From positions 32,965 through 96,964 of the forward strand of contig JAUHVK010000021.1 of the NCBI GenBank assembly GCA_030425145.1: a stretch of 64,000 nt of DNA. Reading direction: 5' to 3'. Of this stretch, positions 56,635 to 64,000 are shown piece after piece. How positions within the stretch are numbered: position 1 is the first letter of the stretch; every line of letters starts with the position of its first letter. This DNA is from Alphaproteobacteria bacterium (GTDB taxonomy: Bacteria; Pseudomonadota; Alphaproteobacteria; Rhodobacterales; Rhodobacteraceae). The position numbers and the translations under genes are program-made. The notes beneath the pieces were generated by a model that had not been told where the DNA came from, ran no database searches, and saw only the letters and a program-made list of their open reading frames with translations.

Positions 56635-59600
56635 ATGAAGACACCTCAGCATATCACCATGGGCGGCGCGCCCGAAGGCTTTGACGCCCGTCTGGTTCTG
56701 GCCGAAGCCGAGAAACACGGCGGCGCGGTGTGCCATATCGCGCGCGACGACCGCCGTTTGGCACAGATGCGCGACACGCTACGGCTGTATGCACCCTCCA
56801 TGCCGGTTTTTGTGTTTCCCGGATGGGATTGTCTGCCTTTCGACCGGGTGTCACCGAACCCCGACATTTCCGCCACTCGGATGGCGACGCTTGCGGCGCT
56901 GACCCATGCGATGCCGTCGCAATATGTGCTGCTCACCACCATGAGCGCCGCCACGCAACGGGTTCCCGCGCGCGAAGTGTTGCGCGAGGCGGCATTCACT
57001 GCCCGCGTCGGCCAGCGCGTGAACGAAGAGGCGTTGCGGAATTTCCTGGTCCGCATGGGGTTCAGCCAGGCTCCGACCGTGATGGAGCCGGGCGACTATG
57101 CCATTCGGGGCGGTATAATCGACATCTACCCGCCGGGGGATGGCGGGCCGGTGCGGCTTGATCTCTTCGGCGATGTGCTTGACGGCGCTCGGCGGTTTGA
57201 CCCGGCCACGCAGCGCACGACGGAAAAGCTTGATCTGGTGGAACTGGCCCCGGTGTCAGAGGTTATTCTGGACGAGGCTGCGATCACGCGCTTCCGCCAG
57301 AACTACCGCATCGAGTTTGGGGCCGCAGGCAGCGACGATCCGCTTTACGAGGCCGTCAGCGCAGGGCGCAAACACGCGGGGATGGAGCATTGGCTGCCCT
57401 TCTTCCACGACCGTCTGGAAACGCTGTTCGATTACCTGCCCGGCGTGCCGGTCACGCAGGACGATCAAATCACACCCGCACGCCTTGCCCGGTGGGACGG
57501 GATCGTCGACCAGTATGAAACCCGCAAGGTCGCATTGGCGCAGAAGTCGCGCATGGACACGGTCTACAAACCCGTTCCACCAGAGCAGCTTTATCTGGAC
57601 GATGCAGGCTGGACGCAGGCTTTGGGCGACCGCCGTGTGGTTCAGTTTCACCCGCTGACACAGGCGTCTGGTCCCGGTGTGGTGGATGCGGGCGGGCGTA
57701 TCGGACGCAACTTCGCACCAGAGCGGCAGCAGGAAAACATCAGCCTCTTCAGCGCTTTGGCCGATCACGTTCGCAAGAAGATGCAGGACGGTCCGGTTGT
57801 CATCGCGTCCTATTCCGAAGGTGCGCGGGAACGTCTGACCGGCCTGATCGAAGACGAAGGTCTGGCCGAGACCATCCCGATCACCGACCTGACCCGCGTT
57901 GGAAAGCGCGGGCTGCATCTGACCGTCTGGCCGTTGGAGCAGGGGTTCGAGGCGCCTTGGGAAAAAGACACGCGCGTCACGGTCATCTCGGAACAGGACG
58001 TGTTGGGCGACCGCCTGATCCGCGCACCGAAAAAGCGCCGCAAAGCCGAGAACTTCCTGACCGAGACACAATCGCTCTCACCGGGCGATCTGGTGGTGCA
58101 TGTGGATCACGGCATCGGCCGCTATCTTGGCATGGAGGTCGTCAGCGCCCTTGGTGCGGCGCATGAATGCCTGCTGCTGGAATATGCCGAAAGCGCCAAG
58201 CTTTACCTGCCGGTCGAAAACATTGAACTGCTGTCCAAATACGGCCACGAGGAAGGCCTGCTCGACAAACTGGGCGGCGGCGCATGGCAGGCCAAGAAAG
58301 CCCGTCTGAAAGAGCGGATCCGCGAGATGGCGGACAAGCTGATCCGCGTCGCTGCCGAACGCGCCTTGCGCAAAGCCCCGGTGATGGACCCGCCACCGGG
58401 GGCGTGGGACGCGTTCTCGGCGGGCTTCCCGTATCAGGAAACCGACGACCAGCTCCGCGCCATCGAAGATGTGATGGCCGACATGCATTCCGGCCAGCCG
58501 ATGGACCGCCTGATCTGCGGCGATGTGGGCTTCGGCAAAACCGAAGTTGCAATGCGCGCGGCCTTTGTTGCGGCCATGTCGGGCGTACAGGTCGCGGTGA
58601 TCGCGCCAACGACTTTGCTGGCGCGGCAGCACTATAAAAGCTTTGCCGAACGCTTCCGGGGATTTCCGTTGGAAGTCAGACCCTTGTCGCGCTTTGTGTC
58701 GTCTAAAGATGCGCAGGCGACCAAGGACGGGTTGGCCCGAGGTACCGTCGATATCGTCGTCGGCACCCATGCTCTTTTGGCCAAAGGCATCCGCTTCCAG
58801 AACCTCGGTCTTCTGATCATCGACGAAGAACAGCATTTCGGTGTGGCGCATAAAGAGCGCCTCAAGCAGCTGCGCTCGGACATCCACGTGCTGACCTTGA
58901 CGGCAACGCCCATCCCGCGCACGCTGCAGTTGTCGTTGTCTGGCGTCCGGGACCTGTCGATCATCGGCACTCCCCCCGTCGATCGTCTGGCGATCCGCAC
59001 CTATGTCAGCGAGTTCGACGCGGTGACAATCCGCGAAGGCCTGCTGCGCGAACACTATCGCGGCGGGCAGAGTTTCTTTGTCGTGCCACGCATCAGCGAT
59101 CTGCCTGAAATCGAAGAGTTCCTGAAAGAGCAGGTGCCTGAAGTGTCCTATGTCGTGGCCCACGGTCAGATGGCGGCGGGCGAATTGGACACCCGCATGA
59201 ACGCGTTTTACGACGGCAAGTATGACGTGCTGTTGGCGACTACGATTGTTGAATCCGGCCTCGACATTCCCACCGCAAATACGATGGTGGTTCACCGTGC
59301 CGACATGTTCGGCCTCAGCCAGCTCTATCAAATCCGGGGCAGGGTGGGCCGCTCCAAAACCCGCGCCTATGCCTATCTGACGACCAAACCCCGCGCCAAA
59401 CTGACACCCGCCGCCGAAAAGCGTCTGCGGGTGCTCGGATCGCTCGACACGCTGGGCGCAGGGTTCACGCTGGCGAGCCAGGACCTCGACATTCGCGGGG
59501 CGGGTAATCTGCTGGGCGAGGAACAGTCCGGTCAGATGCGCGATGTGGGCTATGAACTTTACCAATCGATGCTGGAAGAGGCGATCGCCAAGATCAAATC

Positions 59601-60102
59601 CGGCGAGATGGAAGGGCTGTCCGAAGCTGACGACCAATGGGCGCCGCAGATCAATCTTGGCGTGCCAGTGCTGATCCCGGAAGACTACGTACCGGATCTG
59701 GACGTGCGTCTGGGCCTCTACCGCCGCCTGTCCTCGCTGCACACCAAAGTCGAACTGGAGGGCTTTGCCGCCGAGTTGATCGACCGGTTCGGCAAGCTGC
59801 CGCGCGAGGTCAACACGCTGCTGCTGGTTGTCCGGATCAAGGCGATGTGCAAACGCGCAGGGATTGCGAAACTCGATGGCGGGCCAAAAGGCGCGACGAT
59901 CCAGTTCCACAACGACAAGTTCGCGTCTCCTCAGGGTCTGGTCGACTTCATCCAGGACCAGAAGGGTCTGGCGAAGGTCAAGGACAACAAGATCATCGTC
60001 CGCCGCGACTGGGCCAAGGACAGCGACAAGATCAAGGGCGCTTTTGCCATCGCTCAGGATTTGGCGAAAAAGGTGAAAGAGGCCAAAGCCGCCAAGGCGT
60101 GA
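56635..60102 (+). CDS. mfd: Transcription-repair coupling factor Mfd
   Basis: Removes stalled RNA polymerase and recruits UvrA; 1155 residues. UvrB-like N-terminal region, RNA-polymerase-interacting domain (GDLVVHVDHGIGRYLGMEVV in parts, about 485), helicase Walker A GDVGFGKTEVAMRA (near 628), DEEQHFG (near 730), and the RGRVGRSKTRAYAYL motif VI plus the TRCF domain at the C-terminus. Confidence 0.96.
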   Translation: MKTPQHITMGGAPEGFDARLVLAEAEKHGGAVCHIARDDRRLAQMRDTLRLYAPSMPVFVFPGWDCLPFDRVSPNPDISATRMATLAALTHAMPSQYVLLTTMSAATQRVPAREVLREAAFTARVGQRVNEEALRNFLVRMGFSQAPTVMEPGDYAIRGGIIDIYPPGDGGPVRLDLFGDVLDGARRFDPATQRTTEKLDLVELAPVSEVILDEAAITRFRQNYRIEFGAAGSDDPLYEAVSAGRKHAGMEHWLPFFHDRLETLFDYLPGVPVTQDDQITPARLARWDGIVDQYETRKVALAQKSRMDTVYKPVPPEQLYLDDAGWTQALGDRRVVQFHPLTQASGPGVVDAGGRIGRNFAPERQQENISLFSALADHVRKKMQDGPVVIASYSEGARERLTGLIEDEGLAETIPITDLTRVGKRGLHLTVWPLEQGFEAPWEKDTRVTVISEQDVLGDRLIRAPKKRRKAENFLTETQSLSPGDLVVHVDHGIGRYLGMEVVSALGAAHECLLLEYAESAKLYLPVENIELLSKYGHEEGLLDKLGGGAWQAKKARLKERIREMADKLIRVAAERALRKAPVMDPPPGAWDAFSAGFPYQETDDQLRAIEDVMADMHSGQPMDRLICGDVGFGKTEVAMRAAFVAAMSGVQVAVIAPTTLLARQHYKSFAERFRGFPLEVRPLSRFVSSKDAQATKDGLARGTVDIVVGTHALLAKGIRFQNLGLLIIDEEQHFGVAHKERLKQLRSDIHVLTLTATPIPRTLQLSLSGVRDLSIIGTPPVDRLAIRTYVSEFDAVTIREGLLREHYRGGQSFFVVPRISDLPEIEEFLKEQVPEVSYVVAHGQMAAGELDTRMNAFYDGKYDVLLATTIVESGLDIPTANTMVVHRADMFGLSQLYQIRGRVGRSKTRAYAYLTTKPRAKLTPAAEKRLRVLGSLDTLGAGFTLASQDLDIRGAGNLLGEEQSGQMRDVGYELYQSMLEEAIAKIKSGEMEGLSEADDQWAPQINLGVPVLIPEDYVPDLDVRLGLYRRLSSLHTKVELEGFAAELIDRFGKLPREVNTLLLVVRIKAMCKRAGIAKLDGGPKGATIQFHNDKFASPQGLVDFIQDQKGLAKVKDNKIIVRRDWAKDSDKIKGAFAIAQDLAKKVKEAKAAKA

Positions 60103-60145
60103 GGCTTTCCGTCAGCGGAAAGCCGCGATGCGCCGACTCATCGCG
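60103..60145. repeat. Pair of tetraloop hairpins after mfd
   Basis: 60103-60124: perfect 9-bp stem GGCTTTCCG / CGGAAAGCC, loop TCAG. 60124-60145: CGCGATGCG / CTCATCGCG with one mismatch, loop CCGA. Begins at the mfd stop; same family as at 16047, 32130 and 41167. Confidence 0.72.
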
Positions 60146-60242
60146 CCCTGCCGCACAGAGTTGCAGGTGACAATGCCTCCGAAAAGGCAGATGGTGCGAA
60201 TGCTCCCGCATTACGGGAGTTATGCATCGGCAAGGACAGACC

Positions 60243-62039
60243 ATGCGCACCGGTCAGCTTTATATTTTCGGCGACAGCCTTTCGGACGACGGCGCCCGTG
60301 CCGTCCAGATGCAGGACGAACCCATTGATCTGTATTTCGCCGGACGTGCCAGCAACGGTCCGGTCTGGCACGAATACATCCGCAACGATCTGGCCATTGC
60401 GCCTGCGGCCACCTCGATCAGCCAAGCGCCGAATTTCGACGGCTACCTGAGCGGCTCGGCCCTGAACGGCATCAACTTTGCCCATGCCAGTGCAGTCTCA
60501 TCCTCAACGGCCGACCCGGCGATTCCGGGGGCCGTCCAGCAGGCCGAGGGCTTTGCCTCCCTTGTGGGATCGGGCGATATCCCTGCGCCGGACGATCAGG
60601 ATGTGTTGGTGATCTGGATCGGCGGCAATGATTTTCTGCGCTTCGCGGATGCCTCGATCGGAGACATTTTCGACATTCTGAACCTCGACGACTCCATCGT
60701 CGACAACATTGAGACCGCCGTCGACATTCTGACCGGAGTCGGTGCGCGGAACTTCGTGTTTCTGGGACAGCCCACCATCGGCGGTGCCTTTCTCGGTGCC
60801 GAAGCGCCGTCGGGTTCATTTCTCGCTACGCTCTGGAACAGCCTGACCGACACCTACAACGACACGCTCCGAGATTATGTGGAAAGCGTTGGCGCGGTTG
60901 ACGGACAGACCGCGCTTTATATCGACATTGCGGAATTCATCGCCGATCTCGAAGCCAATCCCGCTGCCTACGGGTTCGCCAATGTCACCAGCGACATCTT
61001 CAGCGACGATGGCGATTTCACCGATCAAAGTTACTTCAGTGTTGATGGCATTCACCCGACCGGGGCCGGCCATGCCGCGATTGCCGACTATGTGATTGAG
61101 ACCGCCGCCGCCACCGGGTTTGACCTGACCGCCATGGCCGGGAATGTGGTGCCCGGCTCTGAGCGTGACGACACGCTAAGCGGAACGCCGGGACCGGACA
61201 CGATCACCGGGCTGGCGGGGGACGATCTGCTGACCGGAGGTGAGGACAGAGACATCGCGGTCATGCAGGGGGCGCAACAGCTTTACACACTGAGCATCAG
61301 CGCAGAGGAGAGTGTTCTCACCGACCGCAGTGGTGCGGATGGCACGGACACATTGCGCGGGATTGAGGTGATCGACTTTGCCGATGGCCGCTTTGACCTG
61401 TCGCGCATTGACGGTGGCGCGACGTTAACGGAAGACGCGTTCCGCAGTCTGACTGAGGTGTATGTCAGCTATTTCGACCGCGCCCCCGACGCTCTCGGTT
61501 TGCTGTTCTGGGCGGATGTTCTGGCGAGTGGGATTTCGCTGGATCAGATTTCCGATGCGTTTGCCCTGTCAGAAGAAGGGCAGGCGGTCTTCCCGCTTGA
61601 CGCGCAGTTGTTTGAGTTTGTCAGTTCTGTTTACCAGAACACGCTGGGCCGTGTGGGCGATGAAGCCGGGATGAATTTCTGGACCAGTGCGCTTCAGTCC
61701 GGGGCCGTCGGTCGGGGTGATTTTGTGCTGCGCGTCCTTGAAGGCGCGCGCGCCGATCCGGGGGCGGGCGCCAGCCCCGATTTTGTGGCCCAACAGGCTG
61801 CCGACCGCGCCTATCTCGACGGGAAGATCGACATCGGGCTGTTCTTCGCCACAGAGCTCGGCCTGAGCGATGTGACCGCGGCCACCGATACGATGGCCCT
61901 CTACGACGGATCCGCCCCAAGCCGCGCGGCGGCGATAGCGACGGCGGAACAGACGCTTGAAGTCGCGTCCGGGATCGACGGTAGCAGCCAATTCCTGATC
62001 GAGCTTGTCGGTGTGGTAGACGATCTGTTGATCGTCTGA
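60243..62039 (+). CDS. Secreted SGNH/GDSL lipase with RTX-like and DUF4214 domains
   Basis: 598 residues. The SGNH hydrolase (about 1-285) has block I IFGDSLSDDG (Ser12), GGND near 130 and block V DGIHPTGAGHA (Asp/His near 270). Next is a glycine/aspartate-rich segment (GTPGPDTITGLAGDDLLTGG, about 310-335) like RTX calcium-binding repeats, then two DUF4214-like repeats (SYFDRAPDALGLLFWADVLA and TLGRVGDEAGMNFWTSALQS, about 400-510). No Sec signal, so type I secretion is likely. A decayed partial copy lies at 62989-63320. Confidence 0.82.
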   Translation: MRTGQLYIFGDSLSDDGARAVQMQDEPIDLYFAGRASNGPVWHEYIRNDLAIAPAATSISQAPNFDGYLSGSALNGINFAHASAVSSSTADPAIPGAVQQAEGFASLVGSGDIPAPDDQDVLVIWIGGNDFLRFADASIGDIFDILNLDDSIVDNIETAVDILTGVGARNFVFLGQPTIGGAFLGAEAPSGSFLATLWNSLTDTYNDTLRDYVESVGAVDGQTALYIDIAEFIADLEANPAAYGFANVTSDIFSDDGDFTDQSYFSVDGIHPTGAGHAAIADYVIETAAATGFDLTAMAGNVVPGSERDDTLSGTPGPDTITGLAGDDLLTGGEDRDIAVMQGAQQLYTLSISAEESVLTDRSGADGTDTLRGIEVIDFADGRFDLSRIDGGATLTEDAFRSLTEVYVSYFDRAPDALGLLFWADVLASGISLDQISDAFALSEEGQAVFPLDAQLFEFVSSVYQNTLGRVGDEAGMNFWTSALQSGAVGRGDFVLRVLEGARADPGAGASPDFVAQQAADRAYLDGKIDIGLFFATELGLSDVTAATDTMALYDGSAPSRAAAIATAEQTLEVASGIDGSSQFLIELVGVVDDLLIV

Positions 62040-62045
62040 GGCGGC

Positions 62046-62957
62046 TTACCCCTCAGTCCGACTGTTGCGCAGAGCAGGCAGCCTGAGGTGGTCATGCACG
62101 GTCACGTCACCCGCCTCTGTCACCGACACCACACGCAGATAGGGCGCACCGGCGGACGGGTCGGAGACATGGGTCTTGGACAGCCCCGCCACAACCGCCC
62201 CCGTGCCGGGCCGTCGCGCCACCGCCTTTGCCAGATCACGCCGGGCGGGACACTGAAAACTGTTGCAGATATCCGCTCTGAGCGGCCGGTCCAGCGTGCA
62301 GCCCTGCGAACCGTGATAGACACAGCTTCCGACCGTAGATGTCTCTGGAATGCGGGACAGAAAGGCGCCCCGAAGTGCGTCTTTGGTGACACTTGGATCT
62401 TTCCAGCGCTGGCAGCGGATTGTCTCGACCGTCAGAAACGCGTGTCGGTCACCACCCATCAGGCAGCAATCGCCTTGGCAGGCGATGCAGGCGGCGTTCA
62501 GCACCATCGGTTCCGGCGCTTCCTCGGCCAGTCGCGTGGTGTATTGAGGATCGGTCTCGGGTGGCGTGGGGACACCATCGGTATCGTCAAACCCCTTATC
62601 AAGAACGGCGTTCAGATGCGCCACAAACGCCGCGCGGCGCGACTCGGACAGAGACACCTGTGGCATGTCGATATAGGGCGCCAGACCGTGTGCGATCCGG
62701 CCCAGATGCGGCACACCGATTTCTTTTGCCGCCTGCCGCAAAACCTTGCGCGTGCGGCGTTGGGACATGGCGCGCCATGCCGCCTCTTTCGCCTCTTTGC
62801 GGCGCGCGGTTTCGGCGGTGGCTTCGATTTTTAGCCGGGTCTGGCACAAGGGTCGGTCACACACGTCGCCGTGCCCGGAGGTGACAGGCTGATGGCACAA
62901 GCGACAGCGGGGGGGCGCTCCGGGATGCGAGGTAGGGAAAAACACAGAGGCAACCAT
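62046..62957 (-). CDS. Cysteine-rich metal-binding protein
   Basis: 303 residues. N-terminal CRLCHQPV...CDRPLCQ zinc-ribbon-like cluster (about 18-38), basic helical middle, then CIACQGDCCLMGG (about 162-174), SCVYHGSQGCTLDRPLRADICNSFQCPA in parts (about 210-240). The spacing resembles YkgJ-type Cys clusters that bind iron or zinc. No named function. It separates the SGNH gene from its remnant. Confidence 0.75.
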   Translation of the reverse strand: MVASVFFPTSHPGAPPRCRLCHQPVTSGHGDVCDRPLCQTRLKIEATAETARRKEAKEAAWRAMSQRRTRKVLRQAAKEIGVPHLGRIAHGLAPYIDMPQVSLSESRRAAFVAHLNAVLDKGFDDTDGVPTPPETDPQYTTRLAEEAPEPMVLNAACIACQGDCCLMGGDRHAFLTVETIRCQRWKDPSVTKDALRGAFLSRIPETSTVGSCVYHGSQGCTLDRPLRADICNSFQCPARRDLAKAVARRPGTGAVVAGLSKTHVSDPSAGAPYLRVVSVTEAGDVTVHDHLRLPALRNSRTEG

Positions 62958-62988
62958 AAACGCGCTTTCAATATTCGGTCAAAAAATA

Positions 62989-63320
62989 CTGAACCTCGAC
63001 GGGTCAATCGTCGACAACATCGAAACCGCCGTCGGGTTCGTTTCTGGAAACGCACTGTAACAGCCTGACCGACACCTACAACGACACGCTGCGGGACTAT
63101 GCGGAAAGCGTTGGGGCGGTTGACGGACAGACCGCGCTAAATATCGACAGTGCGGAATTCATCGCCGATCTCGAAGACAATCCCGCCGCCTACGGTTTCG
63201 CGAATGTCACCAGCGACATCTTCAACTACGATGGCGATTTCACCGACCAAAGTTACTTCAGTGTTGACGGCATCCACCCGACCGGGGCCGGACACGATCA
63301 TCGGGCAGGCGGGTGACGAT
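62989..63320 (+). pseudogene. Decayed partial duplicate of the SGNH/DUF4214 gene
   Basis: Matches 60679-61222 of the intact gene apart from two deletions. The first (89 bp) joins two copies of CGCCGTCG (60716-60723 and 60805-60812 in the parent); the second (128 bp) joins CCGG at 61066 and 61194. 544 minus 89 and 128 leaves 327 bp, close to the 332 bp observed. A TGTAAC replaces parent TCTGGAAC, creating a stop. No ribosome site. Confidence 0.85.
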
Positions 63321-63465
63321 GCATGCTGCGAGCCCAGACTTGGACTATCTCGTATCGATTGACACAGGTCAAACAATGGCCGCGTCAACCGTGATTGATT
63401 TATTTCTATCCCTCCGAGCGGTTTGTGTTTTGGGGGGGCTGCGATGCTTGGAAGATAAGCTATCC

Positions 63466-63639
63466 GTTCAACCGATCACGTTCTTTCTCAACAACATCGC
63501 CAAAGCCAGCAAGGGGGTGAAGAAAAACAACGTCGACATGCCTGCCGCAGCAATAGCCGCTCTTCCGATCTTGCTCGTCTATGTCGTGGTCAGAAGGAAT
63601 TTCTCCCGAGGGCTCACCGCGGGAGCAGTCAAGGGATAA
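63466..63639 (+). pseudogene. C-terminal fragment of a sugar ABC transporter permease
   Basis: The reading frame ends PAAAIAALPILLVYVVVRRN then FSRGLTAGAVKG, the last membrane helix and tail of MalG/UgpE-like permeases. Upstream the frame is not permease-like; the rest of the gene is missing. It abuts an ATPase fragment in the natural order permease-ATPase. Confidence 0.7.
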
Positions 63640-63643
63640 CCGA

Positions 63644-63879
63644 ATGGCACCAATCCTCGAAATTCGAAACCTTTACAAGAGCTTCGGCTCCGTTGACGTG
63701 TTGAAAAACATCAATGTCGCGATCGATCCCGGAGATTTCGTCGTGCTCGTCGGTCCCTCGGGTTGCGGCAAGTCAACGCTCTTGAATTGTATCGCTGGCC
63801 TGGAGCCCCTCACACGCGGCACGATCGAGATCGCCGGCGAGGACATGACGGACGTACCGGCAAGGGACCGCGACAGAGG
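63644..63879 (+). pseudogene. N-terminal fragment of a MalK/UgpC-type ABC ATPase, cut by an insertion sequence
   Basis: MAPILEIRNLYKSFGSVDVL, Walker A GPSGCGKST, CIAGLEP, and DVPARDRD, where family members continue IAMVFQSYALYP. The frame is replaced there by IS sequence and stops at 63922. About 78 residues of an expected 330-370. Confidence 0.85.
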
Positions 63880-64000
63880 TGGTCGCGGGAATTCGGACCA
63901 GTTGCTAAGCTCTGGCAACTGACGAAGGACGAACACTCAAGATGGCGACACAGAAACGCTACACATCAGAATTCAAGGCCAAGGTTGCCTTGGAAGCCAT
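63880..64000 (+). mobile_element. Left end of an IS3-family-like insertion sequence (cut by window edge)
   Basis: Starts near 63880 with TGGTCGCGGGAATTCGGACC (TG terminus typical of the IS3 superfamily). It contains the beginning of a transposase orfA at 63942: MATQKRYTSEFKAKVALEA, an IS3 OrfA-type helix-turn-helix start. The boundary is an estimate. It interrupts the ABC ATPase gene. Confidence 0.72.
63942..64000 (+). CDS. IS3-type transposase OrfA, N-terminal part
   Basis: 19 visible residues, MATQKRYTSEFKAKVALEA, match the conserved (R/K)xYxxEFKxxxVxLA start of IS3-family OrfA (helix-turn-helix protein, first part of a frameshifted transposase). The rest lies beyond the window. Confidence 0.75.
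   Translation, partial: MATQKRYTSEFKAKVALEA

Noticed and set aside
58078..59910. A 610-codon minus-strand frame inside mfd
   Set aside because: Shadow of the mfd helicase region; no family motif and mfd is complete on the other strand.
63313..63639. A complete 108-residue gene before the ATPase fragment
   Set aside because: Only its last 30-odd residues resemble a protein family (permease tail); the front part overlaps the SGNH remnant and is a chance extension.

Overview
The window reads as chromosomal DNA of an alphaproteobacterium of the order Rhodobacterales, most likely the marine Roseobacter group. Evidence is the GC-rich sequence, the rpmF-plsX-fabH-ihfA-merR block, erpA/dgt/argS/SPOR/nagZ/scpA/scpB, chpT, DUF3553, two gap genes, the long form of dCTP deaminase, and ornithine-lipid genes with an extra OlsB-like paralogue. 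I cannot name a genus from the sequence alone.

Layout. 1-8.1 kb is a valine-degradation region (mmsB, 3-hydroxyisobutyryl-CoA hydrolase, isobutyryl-CoA dehydrogenase, mmsA and a divergent LysR gene), interrupted by a YbdK-like ligase, a lipase and a tandem pair of equal-length paralogues. 8.1-20.4 kb holds CoaD, two GAPDH genes with CceR-like operators, a cytochrome b561/LuxR/PepSY group, transketolase, ZapA and a bolA-grxD operon that carries two tiny overlapping ORFs. 20.4-34.9 kb holds xthA, a FTSGS-repeat protein with a partner gene, then the erpA/dgt/argS-scpB block, dcd, tRNA-Pro and a MerR gene. 34.5-45.2 kb is envelope and lipid biogenesis (ihfA, fabH, plsX, rpmF, DUF177, bamE, an OlsB/GlsB-like acyltransferase, an ABC-F ATPase, a deacetylase, chpT, olsB-olsA). 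45.6-60.1 kb is mostly housekeeping (gyrA, carboxypeptidase Taq, ctaA, trmJ, thiE-like, hemB, mfd) with one AT-rich CdtB-like nuclease gene. 60.2-64 kb is unstable: a secreted SGNH/DUF4214 protein, a decayed partial copy of it, fragments of a sugar ABC transporter, and the left end of an IS3-type element at the edge.

Most unusual content. (1) The protein at 10902-11540 has the sequence hallmarks of a ribosome-inactivating protein (rRNA N-glycosidase, the Shiga/ricin A fold): a SEAAR active-site motif, a Trp 36 residues later, and a matching Tyr. It has its own sigma70-like promoter with a palindrome at the presumed transcription start. (2) The pair at 21572-23378 looks like a multi-repeat peptide precursor plus a partner of unknown function, with DnaA-box-like sites upstream. 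(3) The CdtB/DNase I-like protein at 48901-49737 keeps the full catalytic set but has no signal peptide. (4) Eleven intergenic hairpins in four clusters share a TCRA-like tetraloop on unrelated stems. (5) Three copies of another hairpin-plus-tail repeat are present. (6) A perfect CtrA box precedes the small gene at 15670, in a window that also carries chpT.

Regulatory logic inferred: glycolysis/gluconeogenesis (both gap genes) is probably switched by a LacI-type CceR/PckR regulator, valine catabolism by a local LysR and possibly a TetR-type regulator, and cell-cycle output by CtrA through ChpT. All calls come from reading the sequence; no searches were run.
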